DNA of 64,000 nt from Zhongshania sp. Lineage in GTDB: Bacteria; Pseudomonadota; Gammaproteobacteria; Pseudomonadales; Spongiibacteraceae. Each line of letters starts with the position of its first letter. Position 1 is the stretch's first letter. Below are positions 29,807-41,375 of the stretch, in pieces. The notes under the pieces are model-generated. The model saw only the letters and a list, made by a program, of their open reading frames with translations. It was not told where the DNA came from and did no database searches. Position numbers and translations under genes: made by a program. The stretch is taken from assembly GCF_029212375.1 (NCBI RefSeq), contig NZ_JARGNU010000005.1, positions 68,395 through 132,394 of the forward strand, in the 5' to 3' direction.

Positions 29807-30520
29807 TTAGCTAATATTCCCCGTAACCCGAACTCGGCGGCTGGTGGGCGCAGATTCTATGGTTTTTGCGGCTTCGCGTTTCTTAATACCATCGTCGATG
29901 ATGTTCTTCAGCGCGATAATCATTCCCGTAAAAATAAACGCGCCCGGCGGTAAAATTGCCACCAACACCGCGGTGTAATCCTCTACCAGTACAATCTTCC
30001 ATGCCTTGGCACCTTCGCCAAACAGTAAGTCCATATTCGCGAAAATCGCGCCGGTACCAATAATTTCTCGCACTGCGCCGAGCAGCATCAATATAACGGC
30101 AAACCCCGCACCCATAATAAAACCGTCGTACATGGCGGGCAGTACTTTATTCTTGCAGGCAAAGGCGTCGGCGCGGCCAAGAATTACACAGTTGGTGGTG
30201 ATCAGCGGTAGAAAAATACCAAGGATTTGAAATAGCTCATAGGCAAATGCCTGCATTAATAGCTCGATGCAGGTTACTGCCGCAGCAATAATCATTACAA
30301 ATGCCGGTAGCCGGATGGCATCCGAGGCAAAGCTGCGAATCATCGACACGCAGGTATTTGAAACGGTGAGCACGAGCATTGTTGCCAGCCCCATACCCAG
30401 CGCATTAATCACTGAGCCGGTTACCGCTAACAGCGGACATAAGCCGAGCAGCTGAACAATGGCGGGGTTGTTCTTCCACAGCCCGTTTAGGGAGATCTCG
30501 CGGTAGCTGATGTCACTCAT
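29807..30520 (-). CDS. rnfE: electron transport complex subunit RnfE
   Basis: [34 protein letters not shown]; rnf gene order. Confidence 0.95.
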   Translation of the reverse strand: MSDISYREISLNGLWKNNPAIVQLLGLCPLLAVTGSVINALGMGLATMLVLTVSNTCVSMIRSFASDAIRLPAFVMIIAAAVTCIELLMQAFAYELFQILGIFLPLITTNCVILGRADAFACKNKVLPAMYDGFIMGAGFAVILMLLGAVREIIGTGAIFANMDLLFGEGAKAWKIVLVEDYTAVLVAILPPGAFIFTGMIIALKNIIDDGIKKREAAKTIESAPTSRRVRVTGNIS

Positions 30521-31160
30521 TGCTGTTCTCCTTGTCAGGCTCTATGCCGGTAATCATGGCGCGATTAGCGTCAAAATAAAGTAGGGCGCGGTGTACTGCA
30601 CCGGTTACCGCACGCGGGGTGATGGTTGCGCCAGTAAACTGGTCAAACACGCCCTTGTCTTTCTTTACTGCCCATTTACCTGGTTCTGGGTTTGTGAGGC
30701 TTTTACCGACAAAGCCGTCTACCCAGTGGCTCTTTTTGTAGTCTACCTGATCGCCCAGGCCCGGCGTCTCGCGATGTGATAAAACTCGTACTCCAGCAAT
30801 GCTGCCGTCGAGGTTAATGCCGACGATCATATCGACATCGCCGGTATAACCGTCGCGGGCCGTGGCGGGCAAAATAGCGCCCACAAAATGGCCCTTTTGG
30901 GTGGCGCGGTAGAATTTTTTGGTTTCACGCAGGCCCAGTAACTCGGTGTCGGCGATGGTGTCGGCGGCGTCGAGCATGGAGTTGTCGTGACGGGATTTGG
31001 GAATAATTTCCAGCAGCGCGCGCTCTTCGGCGTGGCGGATGTTTTCCTGAATTAAACCTCGGGTAGAAAGATAAGTGCCGGCAATCACGCCGGTGGTGAC
31101 CACCGCAAAGAGGCCCAATAATAGACTGTTTTTACTGATCGATTGGCCGAGAATATTCAT
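30513..31160 (-). CDS. rnfG: electron transport complex subunit RnfG
   Basis: FMN-binding [14 protein letters not shown] motif; rnf order. Confidence 0.95.
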   Translation of the reverse strand: MNILGQSISKNSLLLGLFAVVTTGVIAGTYLSTRGLIQENIRHAEERALLEIIPKSRHDNSMLDAADTIADTELLGLRETKKFYRATQKGHFVGAILPATARDGYTGDVDMIVGINLDGSIAGVRVLSHRETPGLGDQVDYKKSHWVDGFVGKSLTNPEPGKWAVKKDKGVFDQFTGATITPRAVTGAVHRALLYFDANRAMITGIEPDKENSNE

Positions 31161-32197
31161 TTATCGGCTCCCTTCGTTTTATGCCCATAAGTGCGCGGCT
31201 GGGTGAAATGATCAATAAAGGGCGCGGCAAAGTTCATTAACAATACCGAGAAGGCCAAGGCATCGGGATAATTGCCCCACACCCGAATAATATAAATGAG
31301 CAGGCCAATTAAGGCGCCGTAAATTAGGCGGCCGCGATTGGACACCGCCGAGGTCACGGGGTCGGTAACAATAAAGAAAGCGCCGAGCATGGTGGCGCCG
31401 CTGAACAAGTGAAAGAAAGGCGAGCCGCCAGAGGCCGAGCTGCCGCCGTCGTAGAAGAACAGCGACATTAGGGTGAGCACCGCGAGCATGCTCAGCGGCG
31501 CGTGCCAGGTAAAAATACGACGGTATATTAGGTAGGCGCCGCCCAGTAAAAATCCGGCATTTGCCCACTCCCAGCCTTTACCCGCAACTTGACCAAACTG
31601 GGGCGATTGTGACCAGAGATCGCTAACGAGCAGTGAGTTGTTTTGCTTTAGCACATCTAAAGGCGTGGCCATGGTGATGGCGTCAATGGCCTCGCGACCA
31701 AAGCCAAAGCAGTAGCGCAGGGCTTCGATGGGGCCGAGTAAGTCGCCGGCAAAGCTACCCTTGGGCGCCAGCCACTGGGTCATTTGCACGGGGAAGGAAA
31801 TCAGCAGCATGACGTAGGCGGCCATGGCGGGGTTGAATGGGTTGTAGCCCATGCCGCCATAGAGTTGTTTGCAAATTAAAATCGCAAAACCGGTGCCGAT
31901 CATAATCAGCCAAAATGGCGCGGCCGGCGGCAGCGCTATGCCGAGCAGAAAGGCGGTGACTAGGGCGCTGTAATCATTGAGGTAAAAGCCAATAGGCCGC
32001 TTGCGCCAGCGCAGCGCTAAGGCTTCAAACGCCAATGCGGTAATACTGGCCCATAGCACGTTAACAATGGTGCCAAAACCAAAGAACCAGGTCAGCGCCA
32101 GCATGCCGGGCAGGGTCGCCAGCAACACAAGGCGCATGACACTGGCGGTGCTCATGGGCCCGTGGGCGTGGGGTGAACTGACTTTTAAAAATCCCAT
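31157..32197 (-). CDS. rnfD: electron transport complex subunit RnfD
   Basis: MGYNPFNPAMAAYVMLLISFP, AITMATPLD flavinylation-type motif; rnf order. Confidence 0.95.
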   Translation of the reverse strand: MGFLKVSSPHAHGPMSTASVMRLVLLATLPGMLALTWFFGFGTIVNVLWASITALAFEALALRWRKRPIGFYLNDYSALVTAFLLGIALPPAAPFWLIMIGTGFAILICKQLYGGMGYNPFNPAMAAYVMLLISFPVQMTQWLAPKGSFAGDLLGPIEALRYCFGFGREAIDAITMATPLDVLKQNNSLLVSDLWSQSPQFGQVAGKGWEWANAGFLLGGAYLIYRRIFTWHAPLSMLAVLTLMSLFFYDGGSSASGGSPFFHLFSGATMLGAFFIVTDPVTSAVSNRGRLIYGALIGLLIYIIRVWGNYPDALAFSVLLMNFAAPFIDHFTQPRTYGHKTKGADK

Positions 32198-32225
32198 AGT
32201 CTGCTGTGTGCTCTATAAAAGGGTA

Positions 32226-34634
32226 TTAGCCCAGCTGCTGTTTAGCGCTGGCCAGTTTGTCTTGTAGCTTCGCTATTGAGTCGGCGAGAATCTCGGCCTT
32301 GTCGTCGCCGCTTTCTTGGGCGGCGCTTAATTTCTCTTGAGTGCGCGCAATACGATTTTCTAAAGACGCAATGGTTTGTTTGAGCTTATCTTCGTCGCTC
32401 ATATCTGCTTGGGCGGCGCGCGCAGCTTTGGCGCGTTCAATAGCTGCTTGTACTGGATCATCGCTGCTGCTTGGTGCTGGTGTAGTTTCAGCACTGGCTG
32501 GTGTCTCCGCCGCAAGTCTCGCCAAGTGCGCGGCTAAGTCTTGTTTCGCCGTTTCCAATTTGCTTTGCGTTTTTTCAACTCCAGTGGCAAAGGCGGCGAC
32601 ATTGGCGTCGTTTTGCTCTTGGGCAGTACTCAGTTTTTGCTGGGCGGCGGCAAGGCGTTTTTCGGTGGTGGCGACGAGGTTCTGTAGGCGTTGGGTTTTG
32701 TCCTCGTCGCTCTCGTCGGCGCTAACACCTGCACGTTTAGCCATGGCGCGGGCGATGGCCGCTTGTGCTGGATCGGCTGCGTCATGCGCGGGCGCACTTG
32801 CGAGGCTGGCTTGATGGTTGGCAATTTCTATTTGCAGGGCCGCGACTTTATCTTCGGTTTTGATTACCGCGGTGGCAAAGGCCTCGACGTTTTCACTGGC
32901 CTGCTCTTTAGCAAGGGCCAATTTTTCACGGGCGCTGACGAGTCGGCGTTCAGCGCTGGCAAGCAGTAATTGCAGGCGTTCGGTTTTGGCAGCGGGGTCT
33001 TCTGCTGCGACCTTGCCGTCGCCCTTGTCTTGAACCCTGTCTTGAGCCTTGGCTTGAGCGCGCGCTATGGCATCTTGAGCGGGGTCGGCGGCGTCAGCCT
33101 TTTTGGCCTTGCTGCGTTCAATTGCCGCTTGAATAAGATCTGTCTTGCTGCTGTCGGGATTGCTCGCGGCGGCAGCGGCTTTGTCTTTGGCGGCTTTGAG
33201 GCGAGCGGCGCGTTTGGCTTCTTTCTCTGCCTCTTCTTGCTCTAGTCTGGCGGTGCGCGCTTCAAAGCGTTCCTTGGAACGCTCTGCTTTAATTTTGTCT
33301 TGCTGGGCCTGACGGATCTCTGCTTTAGAGGCGCGGTAATATTGCACCAGGGGAATATTACTTGGGCAGACATACGAGCAGGCGCCGCACTCGATACAGT
33401 CGAAAAGTTGGTGGTCTTCGAGTTTTTCGTGTTCTTGGGCGCGGGAGAACCAGTACATTTGCTGGGGCAGCAGCGACACGGGGCAGGCTTCGGCGCACAT
33501 GCCGCAACGGATACAGGCCTGAGCTGGCGGCGGTGGCGGTAGCTCGGCAGCGCTGGGCGCCAAAACGCAGTTGCTGGTTTTGACGATGGGCACGGCAGTG
33601 TCTTGCAGGGTATAGCCCATCATCGGGCCGCCCATAACCAAGCGAATGCAGTCGTCTTTTTTAAAGCCGCTTTGGTCCAGCAGAAATTGCACTGGCGTGC
33701 CGAGTAATACTTCGTAATTGCGGGGCTGACTGCAGGCTTCACCGGTAATGGTGGTAATGCGCGAGATCAGCGGCTCGCCAAAGCAAATGGCGCGGTAGAT
33801 TGCGGTGGCGGTGCCGATGTTTTGGCAGACAATGCCGATATCGGCGGGCAGGCCGCCAGCGGGCACTTCTTTACCCGTTAAAATTTGAATTAATTGTTTT
33901 TCGCCGCCAGAGGGGTATTTGGTGGGGAAGGGCACAATTTCGATGCCGGTTCCTTGCGCAGCTTTTTGCAGTGCGGCAATGCCCTCGGGTTTATTGTCTT
34001 CAACACCGATCAGGGTTTCTTTGCTGGGCTTAATTAAATGACGAAGAATTTCGGCGCCGGCAATAATTTCGGCGGCGCGCTCGCGCATAAGAATATCGTC
34101 GGCAGTGATATAGGGTTCGCACTCGGTGCCGTTGAGAATTAAGGTCTCAATGGGTTTGTCGTCGCGGGTGCTGAGTTTTACTGCGGAGGGAAAACCCGCG
34201 CCGCCCATGCCCGCAATACCGGCTTGGCGAACGCGGTCAATTAAATCCATTTTGCTTAAGCTGCGAAAGTCGTCAACGCCGCTATGGCTAATCCACTCAT
34301 CTTGGCCGTCGGTGTCGATCACAATGCAGGCACCGCTCATGCCTGAGGGGTGGGGGATTAAGCGCGATTCAATGGCCACTACCGTGCCAGATGTTGGCGC
34401 GTGCACGGGGGCGCTAACAAAGCCCTTGGCTTCGGCAATCATTTGGCCTTTTAAAACGCGGTCGCCGACGCTAATGATTGGACTAGCTGGCGCGCCAATG
34501 TGCTGGGCCAGCGGCAGTATTAATTGCGGCGGTATACCGGCAGCTTGGATAGGCGACTGCAGGGACTGCTGTTTGTTTTCTGCTGGGTGAATACCGCCGT
34601 GAATATCCCACACCTTTCTTATCAGCTGGCTCAT
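32226..34634 (-). CDS. rnfC: electron transport complex subunit RnfC with long repetitive C-terminal extension
   Basis: [54 protein letters not shown]-terminal repeats [13 protein letters not shown] / [13 protein letters not shown] / [13 protein letters not shown]. Confidence 0.95.
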   Translation of the reverse strand: MSQLIRKVWDIHGGIHPAENKQQSLQSPIQAAGIPPQLILPLAQHIGAPASPIISVGDRVLKGQMIAEAKGFVSAPVHAPTSGTVVAIESRLIPHPSGMSGACIVIDTDGQDEWISHSGVDDFRSLSKMDLIDRVRQAGIAGMGGAGFPSAVKLSTRDDKPIETLILNGTECEPYITADDILMRERAAEIIAGAEILRHLIKPSKETLIGVEDNKPEGIAALQKAAQGTGIEIVPFPTKYPSGGEKQLIQILTGKEVPAGGLPADIGIVCQNIGTATAIYRAICFGEPLISRITTITGEACSQPRNYEVLLGTPVQFLLDQSGFKKDDCIRLVMGGPMMGYTLQDTAVPIVKTSNCVLAPSAAELPPPPPAQACIRCGMCAEACPVSLLPQQMYWFSRAQEHEKLEDHQLFDCIECGACSYVCPSNIPLVQYYRASKAEIRQAQQDKIKAERSKERFEARTARLEQEEAEKEAKRAARLKAAKDKAAAAASNPDSSKTDLIQAAIERSKAKKADAADPAQDAIARAQAKAQDRVQDKGDGKVAAEDPAAKTERLQLLLASAERRLVSAREKLALAKEQASENVEAFATAVIKTEDKVAALQIEIANHQASLASAPAHDAADPAQAAIARAMAKRAGVSADESDEDKTQRLQNLVATTEKRLAAAQQKLSTAQEQNDANVAAFATGVEKTQSKLETAKQDLAAHLARLAAETPASAETTPAPSSSDDPVQAAIERAKAARAAQADMSDEDKLKQTIASLENRIARTQEKLSAAQESGDDKAEILADSIAKLQDKLASAKQQLG

Positions 34635-35224
34635 GCACTGGCCCCGCTGCGGTCGCTGGCAATAAGGTCTTCGGGCGGCTTGGGTTTGTCCCAGTGCCAG
34701 GTTTGCAAGCTGGTTTCGATGGGGCGCATTTCTATACAGTCTACTGGGCAGGGTTCAACGCAAAGATCGCAGCCGGTGCACTCACTGGCGATAACGGTGT
34801 GCATATGTTTGGCCGAGCCCAAAATGGCATCGACGGGGCAGGCTTGAATACATTTGGTACAGCCGATGCATTCCTCTTCGCGAATATAGGCGACCGACGG
34901 CACGGACTCTTCAGCTGCGTCTAGGGGTTTAGCTTCTACGCCCAGCAAATCCGCAAGCGCCGCGATGGTGGCTTCGCCGCCAGGCGGGCATTTGTTGATG
35001 TCGTCGCCGTCGGCAATGGCTTGGGCGTAGGGGCGGCAGCCGGGGTAGCCGCATTGGCCGCACTGGGTTTGCGGCAGCAGTGCTTCAACTTGGTCGGCAA
35101 TCGGGTCGCCCTCGGTTTTAAATTTTACCGCAGCAAAACCGAGTAGGGCGCCGAACACCACGCCGAGGCTGACCAGTGCCAGCAGGGACGCGATAAACGG
35201 GTTTTGGGCAATTAATTCAATCAT
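34631..35224 (-). CDS. rnfB: electron transport complex subunit RnfB
   Basis: [49 protein letters not shown]. Confidence 0.95.
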   Translation of the reverse strand: MIELIAQNPFIASLLALVSLGVVFGALLGFAAVKFKTEGDPIADQVEALLPQTQCGQCGYPGCRPYAQAIADGDDINKCPPGGEATIAALADLLGVEAKPLDAAEESVPSVAYIREEECIGCTKCIQACPVDAILGSAKHMHTVIASECTGCDLCVEPCPVDCIEMRPIETSLQTWHWDKPKPPEDLIASDRSGASA

Positions 35225-35226
35225 CG

Positions 35227-35805
35227 TTATACCAAACCGGCGAAGCCCATAAAGGCCAGTGACATGAGTCCGGCGGTAATCATACCAACGGCAGGGCCTT
35301 TAAAGGGTTGGGGCACATCGGCGGCGGTAATGCGTTCGCGCATGGCGGCAAACAATACCAAAACCATGGAAAAGCCCGCGGCGGCGCCAAAGCCATACAG
35401 GGCTGATTCAACAAAGCTGTGGTCCTTATTGATGTTGAGTAGGGCAACACCGAGCACTGCGCAGTTGGTGGTGATCAGGGGCAGAAATACGCCAAGCACC
35501 TTGTAGAGCATGGGGCTAGATTTACGGACCACCATTTCGGTGAACTGCACTACTACGGCAATCACTAAAATAAAGGTGATGGTGCGCAGGTATTCTAAAC
35601 CGAGGGGAATCAGCAGCCACTCATAGGTAAGCCAGCTGCAAATCGAGGCGAGGGTCAGTACAAAGGTAGTTGCACTGGACATGCCAATGGCGGTTTCCAA
35701 TTTATTGGAAACCCCCATAAATGGACACAGGCCCAAAAACTGCACCAGTACAAAGTTGTTAACCAGAATGGCGCCGATTAACAGTATTGAATAGTCTGCT
35801 AACAC
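35227..35805 (-). CDS. rnfA: electron transport complex subunit RnfA
   Basis: [30 protein letters not shown]. Confidence 0.95.
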   Translation of the reverse strand: MLADYSILLIGAILVNNFVLVQFLGLCPFMGVSNKLETAIGMSSATTFVLTLASICSWLTYEWLLIPLGLEYLRTITFILVIAVVVQFTEMVVRKSSPMLYKVLGVFLPLITTNCAVLGVALLNINKDHSFVESALYGFGAAAGFSMVLVLFAAMRERITAADVPQPFKGPAVGMITAGLMSLAFMGFAGLV

Positions 35806-35986
35806 AATTGTAGCCTCATTTTGTTTCCCCGCTAGCTTGATGCGGCATTCCGCAAAAAGTGCGCCGTGACCAGCATACGCCGCTGGCTGCCCCTTGTGGC
35901 GGGCCGGATCTTAGTTTATTTCAATCAAGCCTTCAAATTGCCAGTATGGCTGTTAGGCATTCTGGCGAGCGTGTCTTTGACTTGAG

Positions 35987-38029
35987 TTACTGGATCTTCA
36001 TGCCTGCTTTGGCGCCACTGTCGGGGCTGAGCAACCAAATCTCTTGATCGCCTGGGCCTGCGGCCAGCACCATGCCTTCGGATAGGCCAAAGCGCATTTT
36101 ACGGGCTTCGAGATTGGCCACCATTACTGTGAGTTTACCCACCAATTGCTCGGCAGTGTAAGCGGTTTTAATCCCAGCAAAGACTTGGCGCTCACCATAT
36201 TCGCCAAGGCTTAAGGTGAGGCGAAGTAATTTGTCGGCGCCCTCGACCGCTTCGGCAGCAATGATTTCTGCTACGCGCAAATCGATCTTAGCAAAATCGG
36301 GGTAGGCTATTGTGTCTGCGATACCCGTGTCTTTGTCTTTTGCTGCCTTTTTTGCTTTGGCTTTTACTGGTGCTGCTGGCGCCGCGGCGGTGCTACTGTC
36401 GCCGCTGGCGGCGACCATGGCTGCGACTTTGTCGGCGTCAACGCGATTCATCATTGCCTTAAACGGCTCAATGGCGTGGTCTTGCAGTGGGCTGAACTCG
36501 CCCTGCCATGTCAGCTTGCAGTTTAAAAAGGCCTCGGCTTGTACGGCGAGCTCGGGTAGTACCGGTGTTAAATAGGTCATCAACACGCGGAAAATATCGA
36601 TGCACTGGGAGGCAACGTCGGCGGCTTGGCCGGCGGTGTCTTCGCTTTTTGCCAGTTTCCATGGTTCGCAGGAGTCAAAGTATTCGTTGGTGGCATCGGC
36701 CAATGCCATGATCTCGCGCACGGCTTTGCTGTATTCACGCTGCTCGTAAAGTTCGGCAATCGCATCGCTGGCGCCAGTGACGCGCTTCCACAGCTCGATG
36801 TTGTGCTGTTTGCTAGCCAGTTTGCCAGCATTGCCCTTGTGTACGAATTTGGCGCTGCGGCTGGCGATATTAACTAGTTTGCCAACGAGGTCGGAATTGA
36901 CTCGGTTAATGAAGTCTTCGAGGTTTAGGTCGATGTCGTCTACCGCGCCGGATAATTTAGCCGCAAAGTAATAGCGCAGGTATTCGGCGGGTAAGTGTTC
37001 CAGATAGGTTTCGGCTTTAATAAAGGTGCCGCGAGACTTCGACATTTTCTTGCCATTAACGGTTAAAAAACCGTGGGCATAAATCGCGGTGGGCTGGCGG
37101 AAACCTGCCGAATCGAGCATCGCAGGCCAGAACAAACCGTGGAAGTTAATGATGTCTTTGCCGATGAAGTGATAGAGCTCTGCCTTAGAATCCACCCCCC
37201 AAAATTCATTAAAGTCGCGGCCATTGGCTTCGCACCAGTTGGCGCAGCTGGCCATGTAGCCAATGGGGGCGTCTAGCCAAACATAGAAGAACTTGCCTGG
37301 CGCGCCGGGAATTTCAAAGCCGAAGTAGGGCGCATCGCGAGAGATGTCCCAGCTGTGCAAACCGGCATCTAACCACTCGCGCAGTTTGTTGGCGATTTGC
37401 GGTTGCAGGGCGTCGCTGCTGGTCCATTGGCGGAGTAGGTTTTCAAAGTCGCCGAGTTTAAAGAAAAAGTGGGTGGAGCTTTTCTCGATGGGCGTGGCGC
37501 CGGAAATTGCCGAGCGGGGATTAATCAGCTCTGCTGGGGTGTAGGTGGCGCCGCAAGCTTCGCAGTTGTCGCCGTATTGGTCGTCGGCCTTGCACTTGGG
37601 GCAGGTGCCCTTGATGTAGCGGTCGGCTAGGAATAGTTGCTTCTCGGGGTCAAAAAGCTGGGTAACGTCCTTGCGCTCAATATGGCCATTGGCGTCGAGG
37701 CGGCGATAAATTTCTTCAGAGTAGTGTTTGCACTCTGGGGAATGGGTGGAGTGGTAGTTGTCGAAGCGGATTAAAAATCCGGCCAAATCCCGCTCGTGCT
37801 CGGCCTTTACCCTGGCAATTTGCTCCTCTGGCGTAATGCCGAGTTTTTCGGCAGTGAGCATAATGGCGGTGCCGTGGGCATCGTCGGCGCATAAATAGAT
37901 GCAGTCATTGCCGCGCTGCTTTTGAAAACGCACCCAAATATCGGTTTGGATGGATTCCAGCAAATGGCCGAGATGGAGTGGGCCGTTGGCATAGGGCAGA
38001 GCGCTGGTAACGAGGATCTGGCGCGACAT
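35987..38029 (-). CDS. metG: methionyl-tRNA synthetase with C-terminal tRNA-binding domain
   Basis: [35 protein letters not shown]-terminal EMAPII-like [17 protein letters not shown]. Confidence 0.97.
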   Translation of the reverse strand: MSRQILVTSALPYANGPLHLGHLLESIQTDIWVRFQKQRGNDCIYLCADDAHGTAIMLTAEKLGITPEEQIARVKAEHERDLAGFLIRFDNYHSTHSPECKHYSEEIYRRLDANGHIERKDVTQLFDPEKQLFLADRYIKGTCPKCKADDQYGDNCEACGATYTPAELINPRSAISGATPIEKSSTHFFFKLGDFENLLRQWTSSDALQPQIANKLREWLDAGLHSWDISRDAPYFGFEIPGAPGKFFYVWLDAPIGYMASCANWCEANGRDFNEFWGVDSKAELYHFIGKDIINFHGLFWPAMLDSAGFRQPTAIYAHGFLTVNGKKMSKSRGTFIKAETYLEHLPAEYLRYYFAAKLSGAVDDIDLNLEDFINRVNSDLVGKLVNIASRSAKFVHKGNAGKLASKQHNIELWKRVTGASDAIAELYEQREYSKAVREIMALADATNEYFDSCEPWKLAKSEDTAGQAADVASQCIDIFRVLMTYLTPVLPELAVQAEAFLNCKLTWQGEFSPLQDHAIEPFKAMMNRVDADKVAAMVAASGDSSTAAAPAAPVKAKAKKAAKDKDTGIADTIAYPDFAKIDLRVAEIIAAEAVEGADKLLRLTLSLGEYGERQVFAGIKTAYTAEQLVGKLTVMVANLEARKMRFGLSEGMVLAAGPGDQEIWLLSPDSGAKAGMKIQ

Positions 38030-38209
38030 GAGTGTCCTTGTTGTAACATGGCGGCGACAGTTGGTGTGACTGGCGGCGCAGGTGGATTCCGAGGCGCCGT
38101 ATTATAGCGTTTTTGGCCTCCTCGTGCATCTGCTGTGGCGTTGTTCGATGCCGGTCTGCCGCGTATACTCGCCCGCTGATTAAAAGGTTTATCTGAGTAG
38201 GGACTGGAA

Positions 38210-39307
38210 ATGGCGACAGAATTGGAATCTCGCGTTCGCGAAGCATTGTTAGCAGTGGTTTTGCCGGGTTTGTCGGCGCCGCTTGCCGCGTTTGCTGATA
38301 TTCATTCTCTGGCGGTGAAGGGCGATCGCGTCGACGCGGTTGTGGAGCTGGGTTTTGCGGCGCGCAGCGCCCAGCAATCCTATGAGCAGGCGCTGAGTAA
38401 TACCTTAAAAGCGCTCAATGGCGTTGCCGATGCTGCGGTGCGCGTTACTTGGAAAATCGCACCCTACGCGGCTCAGCAAAATATTAAAAGTATGGAGAAC
38501 GTTCGCAATATTATTGCGGTAGCGTCGGGCAAAGGCGGCGTGGGCAAGTCTACCACAGCGGTTAATTTGGCCTTGGCGCTGGTGGCCGAGGGCGCACGCG
38601 TTGGCCTGTTGGACGCCGATATTTACGGCCCCAGCGTGCAGATGATGCTGGGCGTTGCCGATGGTGTGCGGCCCAAACCCTACGGCACCCATTATTTGTT
38701 GCCGATAGAAGCCCACGGCGTGCAGTCGATGTCCATGGGTTATTTGGTTACCGAAGACACGCCCATGGTATGGCGCGGGCCAATGGCGACCGGCGCACTT
38801 CAGCAGCTATTAAATCAAACCTATTGGCAGGATTTGGATTATCTGATTATTGATATGCCGCCGGGAACTGGCGATATTCAGCTGACCTTGTCGCAAAAAG
38901 TGCCGGTGTCGGGTGCAATTGTGGTTACCACGCCGCAGGATATCGCCTTGCTCGATGCTAAAAAAGGCATCGAGATGTTCCGCAAGGTGTCAGTGCCAGT
39001 ATTAGGTATTGTTGAAAATATGGCGGTGCATATCTGTAGTGAGTGCGGGCATCACGAGCACGTGTTTGGCGAGGGTGGCGGTGCGCGGATGGCGAGTAAC
39101 TATCAAGTGCCAATGCTGGGTTCGCTGCCGTTGTCTATGCAAATTCGCAGTCAGGCCGATTGCGGCAAGCCGGTCATGGTGGCAGATCCTTCTGGCGATG
39201 CCGCTGCTTTGTACCGCGGTGTGGCTATTGGTATGACCGCCGAGCTGGCCAAGCGCCAGCGGGTGCAGAGCAATGCCTTTCCCAATATTTCCATTAGTGA
39301 TGATTAA
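38210..39307 (+). CDS. apbC: iron-sulfur cluster carrier protein ApbC/Mrp
   Basis: IIAVASGKGGVGKSTTAVNLALALV, CSECGHHEHVFGEGG. Confidence 0.95.
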   Translation: MATELESRVREALLAVVLPGLSAPLAAFADIHSLAVKGDRVDAVVELGFAARSAQQSYEQALSNTLKALNGVADAAVRVTWKIAPYAAQQNIKSMENVRNIIAVASGKGGVGKSTTAVNLALALVAEGARVGLLDADIYGPSVQMMLGVADGVRPKPYGTHYLLPIEAHGVQSMSMGYLVTEDTPMVWRGPMATGALQQLLNQTYWQDLDYLIIDMPPGTGDIQLTLSQKVPVSGAIVVTTPQDIALLDAKKGIEMFRKVSVPVLGIVENMAVHICSECGHHEHVFGEGGGARMASNYQVPMLGSLPLSMQIRSQADCGKPVMVADPSGDAAALYRGVAIGMTAELAKRQRVQSNAFPNISISDD

Positions 39308-39367
39308 TTCATTTTTATAAAGTAGCGGCTTAAACGATAGCGGCGGTTTAGAAGGTAAGGGGACACA

Positions 39368-39934
39368 ATGAGTATCAAGTCGGATAAATGGATTCGCCGC
39401 ATGGCTGAAAACGAGGGCATGATTGAACCCTTTGAGCCGAGCCAGGTGCGGGCACAGGGCGGGGCTAAGATTATTTCTTACGGCACCTCAAGCTATGGCT
39501 ACGATGTGCGTTGCGCCAATGAGTTTAAGGTTTTTACTAATATTTATTCGGCAACCGTTGATCCCAAGGCCTTTGATGAAAAGAGCTTTGTCGATATTAA
39601 AGGCGACTACTGCATTATTCCCCCCAACTCTTTCGCGCTGGCGCGCACCGTGGAATATTTTCGGATTCCCCGCAGTGTGCTAACCATGTGTTTGGGTAAG
39701 TCGACCTACGCGCGCTGCGGTATTATTGTGAATGTCACCCCGCTGGAGCCTGAGTGGGAAGGTCATGTGACCTTGGAATTTTCTAATACCACAACGCTAC
39801 CCGCCAAAATTTACGCCAATGAAGGCGTGGCGCAGATGCTGTTTTTTGAATCAGATGAAGTCTGTGAGGTGAGTTATAAGGATCGCGGCGGGAAGTATCA
39901 GGGCCAAACGGGCGTGACCTTACCTAAGACGTGA
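39368..39934 (+). CDS. dcd: dCTP deaminase
   Basis: [27 protein letters not shown]...[20 protein letters not shown]. Confidence 0.96.
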   Translation: MSIKSDKWIRRMAENEGMIEPFEPSQVRAQGGAKIISYGTSSYGYDVRCANEFKVFTNIYSATVDPKAFDEKSFVDIKGDYCIIPPNSFALARTVEYFRIPRSVLTMCLGKSTYARCGIIVNVTPLEPEWEGHVTLEFSNTTTLPAKIYANEGVAQMLFFESDEVCEVSYKDRGGKYQGQTGVTLPKT

Positions 39935-39980
39935 GGGCGGGCGCGCAACGCTTGATGGGAGACGGTATACGCTAAAGCAG

Positions 39981-39999
39981 GCCCTTGCTGCGCAAGGGC
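39981..39999. other. stem-loop between convergent dcd and DUF3108 genes
   Basis: GCCCTTGC-tgc-GCAAGGGC perfect 8-bp inverted repeat. Confidence 0.5.
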
Positions 40000-40015
40000 G
40001 ATACGGGCTAAGCCG

Positions 40016-40768
40016 CTAGCCCTTAACTTTTTTACCGTTAAGGGTGGCGTTGAGTAATTCCAGTGAGTAGGTGTCGTCTTCATCGGTTTGTTCAAGCCGA
40101 ACGATCAAATAATTCCAGTCTTTTGCCAACCACACGATGGTTTCACTGTCGCTGCCTTCACGGCTACGGCGCAGCTTGACGGTATTGAGCTTGCCGACGG
40201 GGCTGTCGATGATTTCTTCGCCGATTTTTTCAATTTGGTAGGTTTTGTGTTTGCCACGGTTGACCACGGTTTGCACCATGGTGGTGTCGAAACGACCACA
40301 AATCAGGGCTTGGCGCATTTGCAATTGGGCGCTGAGCTGATCAAAGGTGCCTGCTGTTAAGGGTGCTGACCACGGCTTGCGGTATTTTTTATCGCTAGCC
40401 AAGGCGTTTTGCCAATCGAATTTAATTTTTTGATCTTGTCTGCTGCTAAAGTTATTGCTGTATTCGTAGCGCAGCGGACGCAGGCCCATGGCGCCGTCTT
40501 CAATCACGCTCTCTTCACTCACTTTAATGAACATGAGTTTAGCGTGTTGGGATAGCTGCCAGTTGTCGCCTTGCTTGCTCAAGCTGCGAGTAGCGGTGGT
40601 GGTTAGGCTATTGCTGCTAATGCGATATTCTGCGGTGTAGGGCAGGATTTGCGGCTTCGCTTGCGCTGTTTCGCCTGCGCTAGCCACATTTATTAAGCAG
40701 CTTAGGGTGAAGATTGCTGCGCTAATCCTGCTGAAAAAGAATGCCATTTTCGGGTAAGATTTGCTCAT
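40016..40768 (-). CDS. DUF3108 family secreted protein
   Basis: Signal-like FFFSRISAAIFTLSCLINVASA followed by LPYTAEYRIS...; start at 40768 or 40747. Confidence 0.82.
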   Translation of the reverse strand: MSKSYPKMAFFFSRISAAIFTLSCLINVASAGETAQAKPQILPYTAEYRISSNSLTTTATRSLSKQGDNWQLSQHAKLMFIKVSEESVIEDGAMGLRPLRYEYSNNFSSRQDQKIKFDWQNALASDKKYRKPWSAPLTAGTFDQLSAQLQMRQALICGRFDTTMVQTVVNRGKHKTYQIEKIGEEIIDSPVGKLNTVKLRRSREGSDSETIVWLAKDWNYLIVRLEQTDEDDTYSLELLNATLNGKKVKG

Positions 40769-41372
40769 CGAATACCGCCTTTGAGTTCTGCAAAACCAAT
40801 CGTCCCTCGGCAAACCAACTTGCGGCAAGGGGATATATTGTATGCTCTTTGGACAGTACCCGAGCGGCAAGTGCTGCAGCATCGTCGCCGGCAAATACCG
40901 GTATTTTTGCCTGAATTATAGCCGGGCCACCATCTAACTCTTCGGTAACAAAGTGCACGGTGGCGCCGGCTTCACTGTCGCCGGCGTCTAGTGCGCGCTG
41001 GTGAGTGTGTAGGCCTGGATATTTGGGCAGTAGTGAGGGGTGGATATTAATTAGCCGTCCAATGTAGTGACGAACAAAGCCAGGGGTGAGTATGCGCATA
41101 AAGCCTGCGAGCACTACCAAGTCGGCGTGATAGCTGTCGATGCAGGCTTGCAGCTCGGCATCGAAGGCTTCGCGACTGGCGAATTGGGTGTGGTCGATGC
41201 AGGCGGTAGCGATACCCGCTTGCTTGGCGCGCTCAAGACCAAAGGCTTGCGCCTTATTACTGATGACCGCACAGATTTCCACGTTGGGCAGTCGGCCGTC
41301 ACTACTGGCATCGATAAATGCCTGTAGATTAGAGCCGCTACCCGATAGCAGTATGACAAGTTTGCAGGGCAT
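40722..41372 (-). CDS. purN: phosphoribosylglycinamide formyltransferase
   Basis: LVILLSGSGSNLQAFIDA, LAGFMRILTPGFV, INIHPSLLPKYPGLHTHQRAL. Confidence 0.96.
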   Translation of the reverse strand: MPCKLVILLSGSGSNLQAFIDASSDGRLPNVEICAVISNKAQAFGLERAKQAGIATACIDHTQFASREAFDAELQACIDSYHADLVVLAGFMRILTPGFVRHYIGRLINIHPSLLPKYPGLHTHQRALDAGDSEAGATVHFVTEELDGGPAIIQAKIPVFAGDDAAALAARVLSKEHTIYPLAASWFAEGRLVLQNSKAVFDEQILPENGILFQQD

Positions 41373-41375
41373 GAA

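Noticed and set aside
32341-33542. Multiple plus-strand ORFs of 70-157 aa opposite rnfC
   Set aside because: They mirror the Ala-rich repeat region of RnfC; antisense translations (Ala/Ser/Cys-rich) are artefacts of composition.
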